64,000 nt of DNA from Microbulbifer rhizosphaerae (GTDB lineage Bacteria; Pseudomonadota; Gammaproteobacteria; Pseudomonadales; Cellvibrionaceae), in contig NZ_JACHWZ010000002.1 in assembly GCF_014191725.1 (NCBI RefSeq), positions 62,001 to 126,000 of the forward strand, given 5' to 3'. Under the pieces are notes generated by a model. It was given only the letters and a program-made list of their open reading frames with translations. It ran no database searches and was not told where the DNA came from. This document shows, in pieces, positions 39,263 through 48,377 of this stretch (positions are counted from its first letter, which is position 1; each line of letters opens with the position of its first letter). Position numbers and translations under genes: made by a program.

Positions 39263-40807
39263 TTAGCGACGAAACATTTTCAGCATACGGTAGGTCACGA
39301 AGAAGCCACCGAAAATATTGATGCTTGCCACCAGTACCGCGACGAATGCGAGCAGGGTCACCAGGCCTGAGCCAGAGCCTCCCACCTGCAACAGTGCGCC
39401 CACCACAATAATGCCGGAAATGGCGTTGGTGACACTCATCAGCGGCGTGTGCAGCGCGTGAGTTACATTCCAGATCACCTGCCAGCCGACGAACACCGCC
39501 AGAACAAATACGGTGAAATGGGATACGAATTCTGCCGGCGCCACCCGTCCGAGAGTCAGCAGCAGACCGCCCGCCACCAGCCAGAAAACCAGCAACGACA
39601 GGGGCGATTTTTTCTTTTCAGGTTTTTTCTCCGCTTGCACCTGAGCCGCCGGCTCGGGTTTTTGTTGCGGCGCCGCGGAAACCTTGGGCGGGGGCGGCGG
39701 CCAGGTAACCTCACCCTCCTTCACCACAGTCGCACCGCGGATCACTTCGTCGTCGAAATCGATGACGATCTCACCGTCTTTTTCCGGGGTGAGCTCGCTC
39801 AGCAGGTGAACCAGGTTGGTCGCATAGAGGCTGGAGGACTGGGTGGCCGCACGGCTGGGCAAGTTGGTGTAACCGATAATGGTCACACCACTTTTTTCCA
39901 CCTTTTCACCGCTTACCGTGTAATCACAGTTGCCGCCGTTTTCCGCCGCCAGGTCCACAACCACCGAGCCCTCGGCCATGCTGTCCACCATGTCGGCCAG
40001 CCACAACTTGGGCGCGGGTTTGCCGGGAATCAGCGCGGTGGTAATAACGATATCCACCTCTTTGGCCTGCTCGCGGAACAGGGCCATTTCCGCGGCAATA
40101 AATTCCTCGGACATTTCCTTGGCGTAACCGCCAGTACCGGAGCCCTCCTCCTCGATTTCAATAGTGAGGAATTCCGCTCCCATGGACTCTACCTGTTCGC
40201 GCACCTCAGCACGGGTATCAAAAGCGCGCACTATGGCGCCCATGCTTTTGGCCGTACCGATGGCGGAGAGTCCGGCCACGCCGGCGCCGATCACCAGCAC
40301 CTTGGCCGGCGGTATCTTGCCCGCAGCGGTAATCTGCCCGGTAAAGAAGCGCCCGAAATTGTGCGCAGCCTCGATCACCGCGCGGTAACCGGCAATATTC
40401 GCCATGGAGCTGAGAGCATCCATTTTCTGCGCGCGGGAAATGCGCGGCACGGATTCCACAGCCAGTGCGTTGATATTTTTTCCGGCCAGTTTTTCCAGCA
40501 GTTCGGGACTTTGCGCCGGTTTGAGAAAGGCCACCAGGGTCGCCCCTGAGGGGATCAGTTCCAGCTCGCTGTCGGTGGGTGCCTGTACCTTGAGTACCAG
40601 GCCCGCCCCATCCAGGCAGCTTTTAATATCGTCACGGATTTCCGCACCGGCCTCGCGGTAGGCCTCGTCGGTAAAACTGGCCGGGGCACCGGCCCCCTTT
40701 TCCATCGCCACGGAAAAACCCAGGCTGCGCAGGCGCCCCACAGATTCCGGCGTGGCGGCCACTCGTGCTTCACCCGCCACGGATTCTTTTGGTATCGCTA
40801 TAATCAC
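39263..40807 (-). CDS. pntA: NAD(P) transhydrogenase subunit alpha
   Basis: A 514-aa subunit: NAD(H)-binding dI domain ([46 protein letters not shown]) joined to a C-terminal membrane part ([20 protein letters not shown]). With PntB it uses the proton gradient to make NADPH. I choose GTG 40807 ([12 protein letters not shown]), which is preceded by GGAGGG at ideal spacing; an ATG lies nine codons upstream. The two-gene form is the E. coli type. Confidence 0.95.
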   Translation of the reverse strand: MIIAIPKESVAGEARVAATPESVGRLRSLGFSVAMEKGAGAPASFTDEAYREAGAEIRDDIKSCLDGAGLVLKVQAPTDSELELIPSGATLVAFLKPAQSPELLEKLAGKNINALAVESVPRISRAQKMDALSSMANIAGYRAVIEAAHNFGRFFTGQITAAGKIPPAKVLVIGAGVAGLSAIGTAKSMGAIVRAFDTRAEVREQVESMGAEFLTIEIEEEGSGTGGYAKEMSEEFIAAEMALFREQAKEVDIVITTALIPGKPAPKLWLADMVDSMAEGSVVVDLAAENGGNCDYTVSGEKVEKSGVTIIGYTNLPSRAATQSSSLYATNLVHLLSELTPEKDGEIVIDFDDEVIRGATVVKEGEVTWPPPPPKVSAAPQQKPEPAAQVQAEKKPEKKKSPLSLLVFWLVAGGLLLTLGRVAPAEFVSHFTVFVLAVFVGWQVIWNVTHALHTPLMSVTNAISGIIVVGALLQVGGSGSGLVTLLAFVAVLVASINIFGGFFVTYRMLKMFRR

Positions 40808-40881
40808 CGCTATGCTCCCTCCAATAACCGTCATTTAGTTACAAATTAAACTATTCCCTGTTATTACTACCCTCAAAATAA

Positions 40882-40894
40882 TTGGTCAGACCAG
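40882..40894. promoter_or_regulatory. GntR-type (PdhR/FadR-like) operator upstream of pntA
   Basis: TTGGTCAGACCAG contains the perfect palindrome TGGTCAGACCA, matching the PdhR-type consensus ATTGGTnnnACCAAT. It sits about 75 bp upstream of the pntA start. On the minus strand TTGAGG and TAGTTT at 17-bp spacing follow it as a candidate promoter. Confidence 0.5.
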
Positions 40895-41071
40895 ATCGGC
40901 GAGAGTGTAAACGCCCTCGAAGAAGATGAAAAGCAAATTCATTAATAACGGCAATTAGTAGGACCTATAACATGTAGTACAAGTTATGGGATCTGAGGTC
41001 TTCGCATCGCGATCGATGCTCAAAGAACAACGGTATGCTATTGGAGGACCGCCGCTACACACTAACTTCCT

Positions 41072-42187
41072 CTACAACCCCTGCAAACTCCCCGCCTTGA
41101 ACTGTGCAAAAAGTGATTGCCCAGGTTTCAACTGTAACTTTTTGTAGGAATATTTGGAGATTTCCGCCCACAGTTTCCGACCATCACAGTCCAGGTGCAG
41201 ACGCACGCGGCCGTCGTCCAGGGGGCGGCTGTCCACCAGGGTCACCGGCAGGCAGTTGAGCAGGCTGCTCGGTGACGGCCGGCCGACGGAGAGGCTGATA
41301 TCCGCTGCGGAAAGCATCGCACGCACAGTCTCCCCGGCGCGGTAGCGCCCGCGGGCACGATCGGCGTAGAGAACTTCGCCCTCCAGGTCGAGAACCAGCA
41401 GCTGATGCTCCGGCAGGAATTCACGCACCCGCAACGTCAAATGGCTAAGGGCAGCCGAAAGGGGATTTTCGCTGTGGAGAGACGCCGGTGGTTTTTCTGC
41501 AACGGTCACTCTCCCTTCAGTCACGTGCACAAAATGCTCCGCAAGCAGTTGCAACTCATCAGCATCGTGACTTACCCATAAAACCAGCGCCGGATTGTCA
41601 CGCCAGAACTTTTTCAGAGCGGGGACGATACGCTGAATACGCAATGGCATATCCACCGCGGATAATGGTTCGTCAAAAAACTGCACTGGAGCGTTGTTCA
41701 GCAACTGGCGCAACAGCGCCACCCGCTGTGCCTCCCCCCCGGACAGTTGCTCCACAGGGCGCGACAGCAGCGGCTTCAGGGCCAGAGCATCCAGCAGCGC
41801 CTCCCGCTCCGGCTCCTGCAACGGGCGTCGGCAGTAGCGCTCTGCCAACTGCAGGTTCTGGGCGACCGTAAGATTGGCGAACAGCCGCGCCTCCTGAAAA
41901 CCCAGGGACAACGATCTCCGGTGCATCGGCAGGGAGAAACGCCGGCCCTGCCAACGCTGACCGCACCAGGAGACAGAGCCCCGGGCCGGCATCAGCCCCG
42001 CCAGCGCTGAGAGCAGCGCACTCTTGCCGGCACCGGAGGGACCACAAACCCCAATCACCCCGGACACCGGCAATTGCAAATCGACAGGTGTTGTGTGCAC
42101 CCCGGTACACAGGCCGTCGACGACCAGACCTTCGGTGCCCTTCGCCAGTGCCGCTTTTATCGCAACCTCGCTCAATAACGTAGTCAC
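41072..42187 (-). CDS. modC: Molybdate ABC transporter ATP-binding protein
   Basis: A 371-aa ATPase with Walker A (GPSGAGKS), signature LSGGEAQR, Walker B (VQFFDEPLSAVD) and a C-terminal TOBE/MOP-like domain (about 300-365) that usually binds molybdate. GTG 42187 is used because GTGA overlaps the modB stop by 4 bp; the frame stays open far upstream but that part is shadow sequence of modB. Last gene of the mod operon. Confidence 0.93.
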   Translation of the reverse strand: MTTLLSEVAIKAALAKGTEGLVVDGLCTGVHTTPVDLQLPVSGVIGVCGPSGAGKSALLSALAGLMPARGSVSWCGQRWQGRRFSLPMHRRSLSLGFQEARLFANLTVAQNLQLAERYCRRPLQEPEREALLDALALKPLLSRPVEQLSGGEAQRVALLRQLLNNAPVQFFDEPLSAVDMPLRIQRIVPALKKFWRDNPALVLWVSHDADELQLLAEHFVHVTEGRVTVAEKPPASLHSENPLSAALSHLTLRVREFLPEHQLLVLDLEGEVLYADRARGRYRAGETVRAMLSAADISLSVGRPSPSSLLNCLPVTLVDSRPLDDGRVRLHLDCDGRKLWAEISKYSYKKLQLKPGQSLFAQFKAGSLQGL

Positions 42188-42912
42188 GGCCTCGCCTCCA
42201 GCGCGCTTTCCACAGACGATTTCCGGCTGGGCAGCAGTACACCGGAGAGGCGCCCACCCCAGTAACGACCCAGCAATAACAGCAGAACGGAGAGCAGCAA
42301 CAGCACCAGTGCCAGGCGGTGGGCGCCGCCGTAATCGAGATTCTCTACATGCTGGTAAAGCGCTACGGAGACTACCTGGGTCTCTCCGGGAATCGCGCCG
42401 CCGATCATCAGCACCACGCCGAACTCTCCCAGGGTGTGGGCAAAGGTCATGGACAGCGCCACCACCAGTGCCGAGCGGCAAGCCGGCAGTACCACAGAGC
42501 GCAGGCGCGCCAGGGGCGGCATGCCCAGCCCCGCGGCCGCCTGGGCCAGGGGCAGCGCGCGCTGGTCGAAGGCGGCCAGCAGCGGTTGCACCATAAACGG
42601 CAGCGAGTAGAGCATGGAGGCCGCCACCAGACCGGGGAAGGAAAACACCAGCGGCCGGTTAAACAGCTGTTGCCAGAGCGCGCCCAGCGGCTGGTTGGGG
42701 GACAGAAGCAACAGCAGGTAAAAGCCCAGTACCGTCGGCGGCAACACCAGGGGCAACGAAAGCACCACTTCCAGCAATGGGCGCAGCCGTCCGCGACGGT
42801 TGGCGAGCCACCAGGAGAGAGGAATACCCAGCAATGCCAGCAACAGAGTGGTCACCCCCGCCAGCTTGAGGGTCAGCAGAAGCGCCTGCCAGTCTGTCGC
42901 GGAGAGATTCAT
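42184..42912 (-). CDS. modB: Molybdate ABC transporter permease
   Basis: A 242-aa inner-membrane permease with five to six helices and the EAA loop (AAAGLGMPPLARLRSVVLPA). It starts with ATG overlapping the modA stop (ATGA) and ends overlapping modC. The final residues after the last helix are not distinctive. Confidence 0.94.
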   Translation of the reverse strand: MNLSATDWQALLLTLKLAGVTTLLLALLGIPLSWWLANRRGRLRPLLEVVLSLPLVLPPTVLGFYLLLLLSPNQPLGALWQQLFNRPLVFSFPGLVAASMLYSLPFMVQPLLAAFDQRALPLAQAAAGLGMPPLARLRSVVLPACRSALVVALSMTFAHTLGEFGVVLMIGGAIPGETQVVSVALYQHVENLDYGGAHRLALVLLLLSVLLLLLGRYWGGRLSGVLLPSRKSSVESALEARP

Positions 42913-43796
42913 GTTCCAGCCACCGGAGCGCCGGCCGCCGGAGTGCCGGCCACCGGAGTGCCGGCCACCGGAGTGCCGGCCACCGGGGCGCCGGCCGCCG
43001 AAAAATAACCCAGTTCCCCCAGACGCTGCTGGGTTTTCGGGGCCAGCAGGTAGTCGGCGAATTGCTGTGCCAGCGCTTTGTTGCGGCTGCTTTTCAATAT
43101 CACCATCCGCTGTTCCAGGGGCGGATAGAGATCCTCCGGAATTGCCATATAGTCACCCCCCTTTCCGGAGGCCAGCGCCAGGCTCATTGGAATCAGTCCC
43201 AGCTGCGCGTGCCCCTCCCGCAGAAGTATTTGCGCGTGCCCCACATTGGCGGCGTAAACCATCTGTCCGCGCAGGTGGCGCCACAGCTTCAGCCGGCGCA
43301 GCAGCCGCACGGCGGCATCTCCGTAGGGGGCCAGTTGGGGATCGGCAATCACTACTTTGCTTCGCCAGTTTTCCAGCAGCAGGGCCAAATGGGGCGGCGC
43401 AATCTGCGCCGCGGGCACGAACCCCGGGAGATCCGCCCCGCTCTCGGTGCGCAGCAGGCTGCGCTCGATCCACAGCGCCAGCCGGCCCCGGGCATAGGTG
43501 CGGTAGCTGCCCGGTGCTATCAGACCGTCGCGCTGCAGCAGGCGCGGCCGCTCGCTGTCGGCAGCGAGAAAAATATCGTAGGGTGCGCCCTCACGGATCT
43601 GGCTGTACAGCATACCGGTGGCGCCGCTGGCGATCTCCAACCGGCAGTGGCAACTCTTCTCGAAATCCACCCGCAGGATTTCCAGTGCCGGGCGGAAATT
43701 GGAAGCGGTGGCGATACGCAGTTTTGCCTGCGGCGGCTCACTGCAAGACAGCAGAAACAGGCAGCAAAAAATTCCGAAGAACAGGTTTTTTACCAC
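42909..43796 (-). CDS. modA: Molybdate ABC transporter substrate-binding lipoprotein
   Basis: A 295-aa protein with a lipobox (FLLSC) and the ModA signature (RIATASNFRPAL near the N-terminus; YDIFLAADSERPRLL). GTG start at 43796 overlaps the end of moaE. Odd: after the normal family end (near LGELGYFSAA) comes a run of about 25 residues made of PVAGT-type pentapeptides encoded by a 15-bp tandem repeat, ending directly on the modB start. Confidence 0.93.
   Translation of the reverse strand: MVKNLFFGIFCCLFLLSCSEPPQAKLRIATASNFRPALEILRVDFEKSCHCRLEIASGATGMLYSQIREGAPYDIFLAADSERPRLLQRDGLIAPGSYRTYARGRLALWIERSLLRTESGADLPGFVPAAQIAPPHLALLLENWRSKVVIADPQLAPYGDAAVRLLRRLKLWRHLRGQMVYAANVGHAQILLREGHAQLGLIPMSLALASGKGGDYMAIPEDLYPPLEQRMVILKSSRNKALAQQFADYLLAPKTQQRLGELGYFSAAGAPVAGTPVAGTPVAGTPAAGAPVAGT
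42920..42994. repeat. 15-bp tandem repeat encoding the PVAGT tail of ModA
   Basis: Five 15-bp units like CCACCGGAGTGCCGG, two of them identical and the others differing at one to two positions. They encode the alternating A/V-A-G-T/A-P tail of ModA, and copy changes keep frame because the unit is 15 bp. Confidence 0.93.
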
Positions 43797-44242
43797 TTTT
43801 CCAGTGCCTCTTGGTCACTTTCCCGCGCCTCCACCCAGCGTTCGCCGCCCGGACCTCTCTCTTTTTTCCAGAAAGGGGCGCGGCTCTTCAACCAGTCCAT
43901 GATAAAGGCACAGGCGTCCAGTGCCGCCTGGCGGTGTTCCGCGGTGGCCCCCACAAAGACGATATCCTCGCCGGGGTCCAACGGGCCGATCCGGTGCACG
44001 ATGCACACCCGGCCGAGCTGCCAGCGCTGGCGCGCCTGTTCGGCGATATCTCCGAGCACCCGTTCGGTCATGCCCGGGTAGTGTTCCAGCTCCAGGCGGC
44101 TGACGCCGGTACCCAGGTTAAAATCGCGCACCGAACCCACAAACATCGCCGCGGCGCCGTCGCGGGTATTCCCCTCGCGCAACCGCGCATACTCCGCGCC
44201 CACATCGAAGGCCTCCAGCTGCACCGCTACCGAAACAGCCAT
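43790..44242 (-). CDS. moaE: Molybdopterin synthase catalytic subunit
   Basis: A 150-aa subunit that, with MoaD, inserts sulfur into precursor Z to form molybdopterin. The family blocks are visible: GAAAMFVGSVRDFN, HYPGMTERVL, HRIGPLDPGEDIVFVG and RAPFWKKE, where the catalytic lysine lies. It starts 3 bp after moaD. Confidence 0.95.
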   Translation of the reverse strand: MAVSVAVQLEAFDVGAEYARLREGNTRDGAAAMFVGSVRDFNLGTGVSRLELEHYPGMTERVLGDIAEQARQRWQLGRVCIVHRIGPLDPGEDIVFVGATAEHRQAALDACAFIMDWLKSRAPFWKKERGPGGERWVEARESDQEALEKW

Positions 44243-44245
44243 TTT

Positions 44246-44494
44246 TCAGCCTCCGGTGACTGGCGGAAAGAAAGCCACTTCGTCACCGGCCGCCACCGGG
44301 CTGGCCGCCGTAGCGAGATGCTGGTTGAGCGCCATCTGCAGGCTGGCGTCTGCCAGCGCCCGCCGCCATGGATCGCCGCGCTCGCCCAGTTTCTCGCGCA
44401 GATCCGCCAGGGTCTCGAGGCCCCCGCTGTCCACTTCCAGTGCGGCGCAATCGAGCTTTTCCCGCAGCCCGGCGAAAAACAATACCCTGATCAC
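44246..44494 (-). CDS. moaD: Molybdopterin synthase sulfur carrier subunit
   Basis: An 82-aa ubiquitin-like protein ending in the required Gly-Gly (FFPPVTGG). GTG 44494 is used because GTGA overlaps the moaC stop by 4 bp and [14 protein letters not shown] is the family N-terminus; the longer open frame upstream overlaps moaC. Confidence 0.93.
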   Translation of the reverse strand: MIRVLFFAGLREKLDCAALEVDSGGLETLADLREKLGERGDPWRRALADASLQMALNQHLATAASPVAAGDEVAFFPPVTGG

Positions 44495-44988
44495 CAGTAC
44501 TCCTCCTCCAGGTCCGGCGCCCGTCGCCAGTGACCCAGCTTGCCGCCGCTTTTTTCCAACAGACGAGTGGGGCCGATCACCATGGCCGGGTCCACCGCCT
44601 TGCACATATCATAAATAGTCAACGCCGCCACCGAAGCCGCGGTCAGCGCTTCCATTTCCACCCCGGTGCGCCCGGCCAGGCGGCAGAAACTGAGAATTCT
44701 GACGCTGAGGGTCTCGCGCTCCAAAACAAAATCCAACTGCACCTTGGTGAGCGCCAGTGGATGGCAGAGGGGGATCAGGTCGGCAGTTTTCTTCGCCGCC
44801 TGGATGCCGGCGATACGCGCGGTGGCCAACACGTCGCCCTTTTTATTCTGCCCCGCGAGCATTTGCTCAAAGGCATCCGTACTCATCTGCACGCAGGATT
44901 CAGCGCGCGCGCTGCGTTCGGTCACCGACTTGTCGGTGACATCCACCATACAGGCCTCGCCGCGCCGGTTGAGGTGCGTCAGACTCAT
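44491..44988 (-). CDS. moaC: Cyclic pyranopterin monophosphate synthase
   Basis: A 165-aa enzyme completing the MoaA reaction to cPMP. Motifs include [26 protein letters not shown] and [22 protein letters not shown] 44988 overlaps the moaB stop (TAATG) and is the family start; the frame extends 13 codons upstream inside moaB. Confidence 0.95.
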   Translation of the reverse strand: MSLTHLNRRGEACMVDVTDKSVTERSARAESCVQMSTDAFEQMLAGQNKKGDVLATARIAGIQAAKKTADLIPLCHPLALTKVQLDFVLERETLSVRILSFCRLAGRTGVEMEALTAASVAALTIYDMCKAVDPAMVIGPTRLLEKSGGKLGHWRRAPDLEEEYW

Positions 44989-45506
44989 TACTGTGCCCTC
45001 CCCTTCAGGTGCGCGACGAAATTGCACGGGCGGTGCCGCGAATCCAACTGTTCGCGGAGGATGTTTTCCCAGGCGGTACGGCAGGCGCCGGTAGAGCCGG
45101 GCATACAGCAGATCAAGGTGTTGTTGGCGATCCCGGCCAGTGCGCGGGACTGGATGGTGGAAGAGCCGATCTCCTCGAAAGAAATGGCCCGGAAAAGTTC
45201 ACCGAAGCCCTCCACCTGTTTGTCGAACAGTGGCGCCAGCGCCTCTGGGGTGGAATCGCGGCCACTGAAGCCGGTGCCGCCGGTGGTCAGGATCACCTGC
45301 ACCCCTTGCTCGGCGATCCACTGGGAAACCTGGGCGCGCAGCTGATAGATATCGTCGGGAACAATTTTCTTTTCCCACAGCCGGTGACCCGCAGCCCCGA
45401 CAACTTCAGCCAGGTATTGACCGGAGGTGTCCGTCTCTTCGGTGCGGGTATCGGATACTGTCAGTATGGCGATGGTTAGCGCTGTGCCTTTTTCTGTCTG
45501 CTGCAT
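44988..45506 (-). CDS. moaB: Molybdopterin adenylyltransferase-like protein MoaB
   Basis: A 172-aa MoaB/Mog-type protein with [28 protein letters not shown] and [13 protein letters not shown]. It most resembles E. coli MoaB; no mog is present in the window, so it may adenylylate molybdopterin here. ATG 45506 has GAGAG at the right distance; an ATG seven codons upstream does not. Confidence 0.92.
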   Translation of the reverse strand: MQQTEKGTALTIAILTVSDTRTEETDTSGQYLAEVVGAAGHRLWEKKIVPDDIYQLRAQVSQWIAEQGVQVILTTGGTGFSGRDSTPEALAPLFDKQVEGFGELFRAISFEEIGSSTIQSRALAGIANNTLICCMPGSTGACRTAWENILREQLDSRHRPCNFVAHLKGRAQ

Positions 45507-45583
45507 TGAAATTCTCTCAATTTTCAAAAATAACCGTAACTACTCACTCATAGGGAATGTGCATTGGCTTAAGCGAACCACCC

Positions 45584-45680
45584 TGTAGGAGCGGCGGGGA
45601 TGAGCAGTTACAAATAACCGTTGTAGTAAATACCAGTATTTGATGGACACGCCCGTTACGCGAGCTTTGCCCATCCTACA
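45584..45680. repeat. Half REP and inverted GGATGGGCAAAGC repeat
   Basis: A half REP (TGTAGGAGCGGCGGGGATGA) is followed by ACACGCCC...TTTGCCCATCCTAC (about 45651-45680), which is the inverted counterpart of the element at 21431. It fills the moaB-mobA gap (45507-45683), where no gene is seen. Confidence 0.6.
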
Positions 45681-45683
45681 AAG

Positions 45684-46271
45684 TTACAAAAGCCTCTCTG
45701 CCCCGTAGATTTCTGCAAATTCTTCCGGGCGATTCACGTTGATGTGCCAGTTTCCCGGCGGCATTTCCAGCTGCCGCCCTCCCAATTCCCTGACCAGCGC
45801 CTTTACCGAGGCCTCTTTTCCCGGCGTTATGGCCCCCTGAAGGCAATCGCGGCTGGATTCATCCAGGCGCAGCCAAAGCGGCAGATAACAGCGACCAAAA
45901 CAGAGTGCTCCCTCTCCGCTTCCAACCCCTTCGGCGCAAAGTTTTTCCAGCTGCTCGGCCCCCAGCAGCGGCATATCCACCGGAATGGCCAGCAGCGCAT
46001 CGCAGGCTATTTGTTCCCGGCGGAGGTGTTCAGCCACCGCGTGCAGTCCGCCCAGTGGTCCGCGGACGGGTTCGCTGTCCGCAATGCCGCTGGGGCGGTT
46101 TCCGCTGACCAGCGGAGGCAGGAACTCCACACCCGCGGCAGCATGCAGACTACTCAGCAGCGACTGCGCCCGCTGCAGCAGGGTCTGCCCGCCGGGCAAT
46201 TGCAGCAGCGCCTTATCCCGCCCCATTCGTCGGGACTGGCCGCCGGCGAGTATCACGGGGCAGACTTTCAT
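45684..46271 (-). CDS. mobA: Molybdenum cofactor guanylyltransferase
   Basis: A 195-aa enzyme joining GMP to Moco to give the MGD form needed by NasA-type reductases. The nucleotide-binding motif ILAGGQSRRMGRDKALL opens the protein, with ALLAIPVDMPLL downstream. ATG 46271 overlaps the moaA stop (ATGA). Confidence 0.94.
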   Translation of the reverse strand: MKVCPVILAGGQSRRMGRDKALLQLPGGQTLLQRAQSLLSSLHAAAGVEFLPPLVSGNRPSGIADSEPVRGPLGGLHAVAEHLRREQIACDALLAIPVDMPLLGAEQLEKLCAEGVGSGEGALCFGRCYLPLWLRLDESSRDCLQGAITPGKEASVKALVRELGGRQLEMPPGNWHINVNRPEEFAEIYGAERLL

Positions 46272-47236
46272 CCCCCGAGCATCGCCAGGTTGCGCGTGGC
46301 TCCCACCCGCTCCTGCTGCAGATAGTGACTGGGTGCTTTTTGTGTCACCAGCGCGCGAATTCTCTCCGCGAGCACCTCGGTGTCGCCGCGGCGGATCTCC
46401 TCGAGCAGGTCCATGCCCTGCTCCGCAAACAGGCACAGGTGCAGGCGCCCCTGGGCGGAAATCCGCAGGCGGTTGCAGCTGCTGCAGAAATCCTCGCTGT
46501 AGGGGGTAATCAGGCCGATGCGTCCGCGGAAATCGGGGTGGCTGTATTCTCGCGCCGGACCGGCGTCGCGCTCGCGGGGCAACAGTTGCCAGCCGTCGCG
46601 CACCAGTTGCCCTTCGATGGTCTCGCCGCGCAGGTGGTTGCTGGCAAAGAATTCCCGGTTGTCTCCGGTGCGCATCAGTTCGATAAAGCGGAGGGTGACC
46701 GGTGTGTCCCGGAGCCAGCGCAGGAAGTCCCGCAGGCGCCGCCCCGCACCGTCGCAGAGCAGCACCGCGTTGACCTTGGTGGTCACGCCCAGTTCGAGGG
46801 CGCGGTCGATTCCTTCGAGCACCTTCGGGAGGCAGTCGTGGCCGGTAATCCGCGCGAATTCGTCCGGCTGCAGGCTATCGATGCTGATATTGAGCTGATC
46901 CAGACCCGCCCGCCGCCAGCCATCGATCACCCTGGGCAGCTTATAGCCATTGCTGGTCACCGCCACACGGCGGATGCCGGCGGTGCCTTTGGCAGCGGCG
47001 ATGATTTCCGGGAGATCGGCGCGCAGGGAGGGCTCTCCGCCGGTCAAGCGCACTTTCTGCGTGCCCAGGCTGGCAAAGGCGCGGATCACCGTCGCCGTTT
47101 CGGCGGAGGTGAGGTGAGGGCTGTCGTCCGCCGCGGTGTAGCCTTCCGGCAGGCAGTAGTTGCAGCGGAAGTTGCACACATCGGTCACGGACAGGCGCAG
47201 GTAATAGAACCTGCGCCCGAGATTGTCTTCTAGCAT
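46268..47236 (-). CDS. moaA: GTP 3',8-cyclase (radical SAM)
   Basis: A 322-aa enzyme performing the first step of molybdopterin synthesis. It has the radical-SAM motif CNFRCNYC, the second cluster CSSCNRLRISAQGRLHLC and the conserved C-terminal Gly-Gly. ATG 47236 has GGAAAGG at proper spacing; a TTG five codons upstream is the alternative. A structured leader sits immediately upstream, and mobA is translationally coupled. Confidence 0.95.
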   Translation of the reverse strand: MLEDNLGRRFYYLRLSVTDVCNFRCNYCLPEGYTAADDSPHLTSAETATVIRAFASLGTQKVRLTGGEPSLRADLPEIIAAAKGTAGIRRVAVTSNGYKLPRVIDGWRRAGLDQLNISIDSLQPDEFARITGHDCLPKVLEGIDRALELGVTTKVNAVLLCDGAGRRLRDFLRWLRDTPVTLRFIELMRTGDNREFFASNHLRGETIEGQLVRDGWQLLPRERDAGPAREYSHPDFRGRIGLITPYSEDFCSSCNRLRISAQGRLHLCLFAEQGMDLLEEIRRGDTEVLAERIRALVTQKAPSHYLQQERVGATRNLAMLGG

Positions 47237-47249
47237 CAAACGCCTTTCC

Positions 47250-47336
47250 AAGTTCGGGAGGCCGACGGATTTCTCCGCCGACCCTGGTGAACCGGACAGA
47301 CCGGTTCACGGCCAACAAACCCTATTCGGAGAACTT
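47250..47336 (-). promoter_or_regulatory. Candidate Moco riboswitch (moaA leader)
   Basis: The leader is closed by AAGTTC (47336-47331) pairing with GAACTT (47255-47250). Inside are a perfect 9-bp hairpin GTGAACCGG/CCGGTTCAC (47287-47309), a 10-bp stem GGTCGGCGGA / TCCGTCGGCC capped by a GAAA tetraloop (47260-47283), and single-stranded TCCG and CCTCCC blocks. The GNRA-capped arm, the closing stem and position directly before the ribosome-binding site agree with the Moco RNA motif known upstream of moaA genes. The gap 47252-47763 otherwise holds no gene. Confidence 0.65.
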
Positions 47337-47629
47337 AGGTTTGAGGGCTCGGTGTTTGTGAATGTTTGTTTGTATCGGTTTGGATGTCCTGAGCTGGCAG
47401 CCTCCGGGAGAACGCTCAAGTTCGGGTTCAAAATCAACGTCAAAATTCAACGCAATCATCATGCCACCGGTTCCCGCACCCTCACAAGGCCCAAAACAAG
47501 GCAGGGACATTCAATGCGCACCAAAAACAGGCCGCCATATCACCTCCCGCACCATGAATGTGCAAAAGCCACAGGTCCCACTAAAGGTAGCACAGCCCGC
47601 CACCGGCGGTTTACCTGGAAATTGGCGTT

Positions 47630-47646
47630 TGGCACAGCTTTTGATT
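47630..47646 (+). promoter_or_regulatory. Sigma54-like -24/-12 element before nasT
   Basis: TGGCACA-N4-TTGATT, spaced as in sigma54 promoters (TGGCACG-N4-TTGCW) but with GA instead of GC at -12. Equivalent TTGA-bearing elements precede narK and nirB. Confidence 0.45.
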
Positions 47647-47763
47647 GCTTTTCCCCAGCGGCAAGAGAAAGCCCGGCGGCATTCGGTGTCACCGGGTTGT
47701 TGATCCGAACTGCTGGCACCGGACTGCAGAGACCGGTCACTGACAATAAGACACTGAATAGCG

Positions 47764-48348
47764 ATGAATAAATCTCTCGGCATAATGCTGGTCGACGACC
47801 ACCCCGAACGGGCGGAAATGGTCTGTGCCCAGCTGCGCTCGGCCGGCTATCGACTGCTGGCCCAGCTCAATAGCGCCGAGGGGCTGCTCCTCCATGTGGA
47901 GAGACACCGGCCGGATATCGTGCTGATCGATATCGAGTCACCGGACCGCGACATCCTCGAAAGCCTGGCGATCATCAACCGCCAGAATCCCACCCCGGTA
48001 GCCATGTTCTCCCCCCGCGGCGACGCGGGCTTTATCGCCCGCGCAGTGGAGGCCGGTGTGAGCGCCTATATGGCCGAGGGCATCAGCGCAGAGCGGGTGG
48101 CACCGGCGATCGAGATCGCCATGGCGCAGTTCCGCAGCTACCAGCAATTGCGCCAATCCCTGGAGCGCACCCGCCAGCAACTGGACGAACGCAAGGCCAT
48201 CGAGCGGGCCAAGGGCCTGCTGATGGCCAAGAAGAACCTCAGCGAAGAGGCCGCGCACAAGACCCTGCGCAACCTGGCCATGAGCAGTAACTCCACCATG
48301 CGCGTGGTGGCGGAGCGAATTATTCAACATCTTCAGCCCGGAAATTGA
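47764..48348 (+). CDS. nasT: NasT-type nitrate response antiterminator (REC-ANTAR)
   Basis: A 194-aa RNA-binding regulator. Residues 1-120 are a receiver-like domain (MLVDDHPERAE; IVLIDIESPDRD with the Asp retained). The C-terminal ~60 residues are an ANTAR domain (RKAIERAKGLLMAKKNLSEE, STMRVVAERII). In Azotobacter, Paracoccus and Pseudomonas NasT binds hexaloop hairpins in nitrate-assimilation leaders when nitrate releases it from NasS. Here it is upstream of nasS with the same orientation. Likely target: the narK leader at 49535. Confidence 0.93.
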   Translation: MNKSLGIMLVDDHPERAEMVCAQLRSAGYRLLAQLNSAEGLLLHVERHRPDIVLIDIESPDRDILESLAIINRQNPTPVAMFSPRGDAGFIARAVEAGVSAYMAEGISAERVAPAIEIAMAQFRSYQQLRQSLERTRQQLDERKAIERAKGLLMAKKNLSEEAAHKTLRNLAMSSNSTMRVVAERIIQHLQPGN

Positions 48349-48377
48349 GCCTTCAGCCCCAAAAAATTGAGCGACCC

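Noticed and set aside
42187..42481. Long N-terminal extension of modC
   Set aside because: The extra 98 codons overlap modB in another frame; GTG 42187 with a 4-bp overlap gives the normal ModC length.
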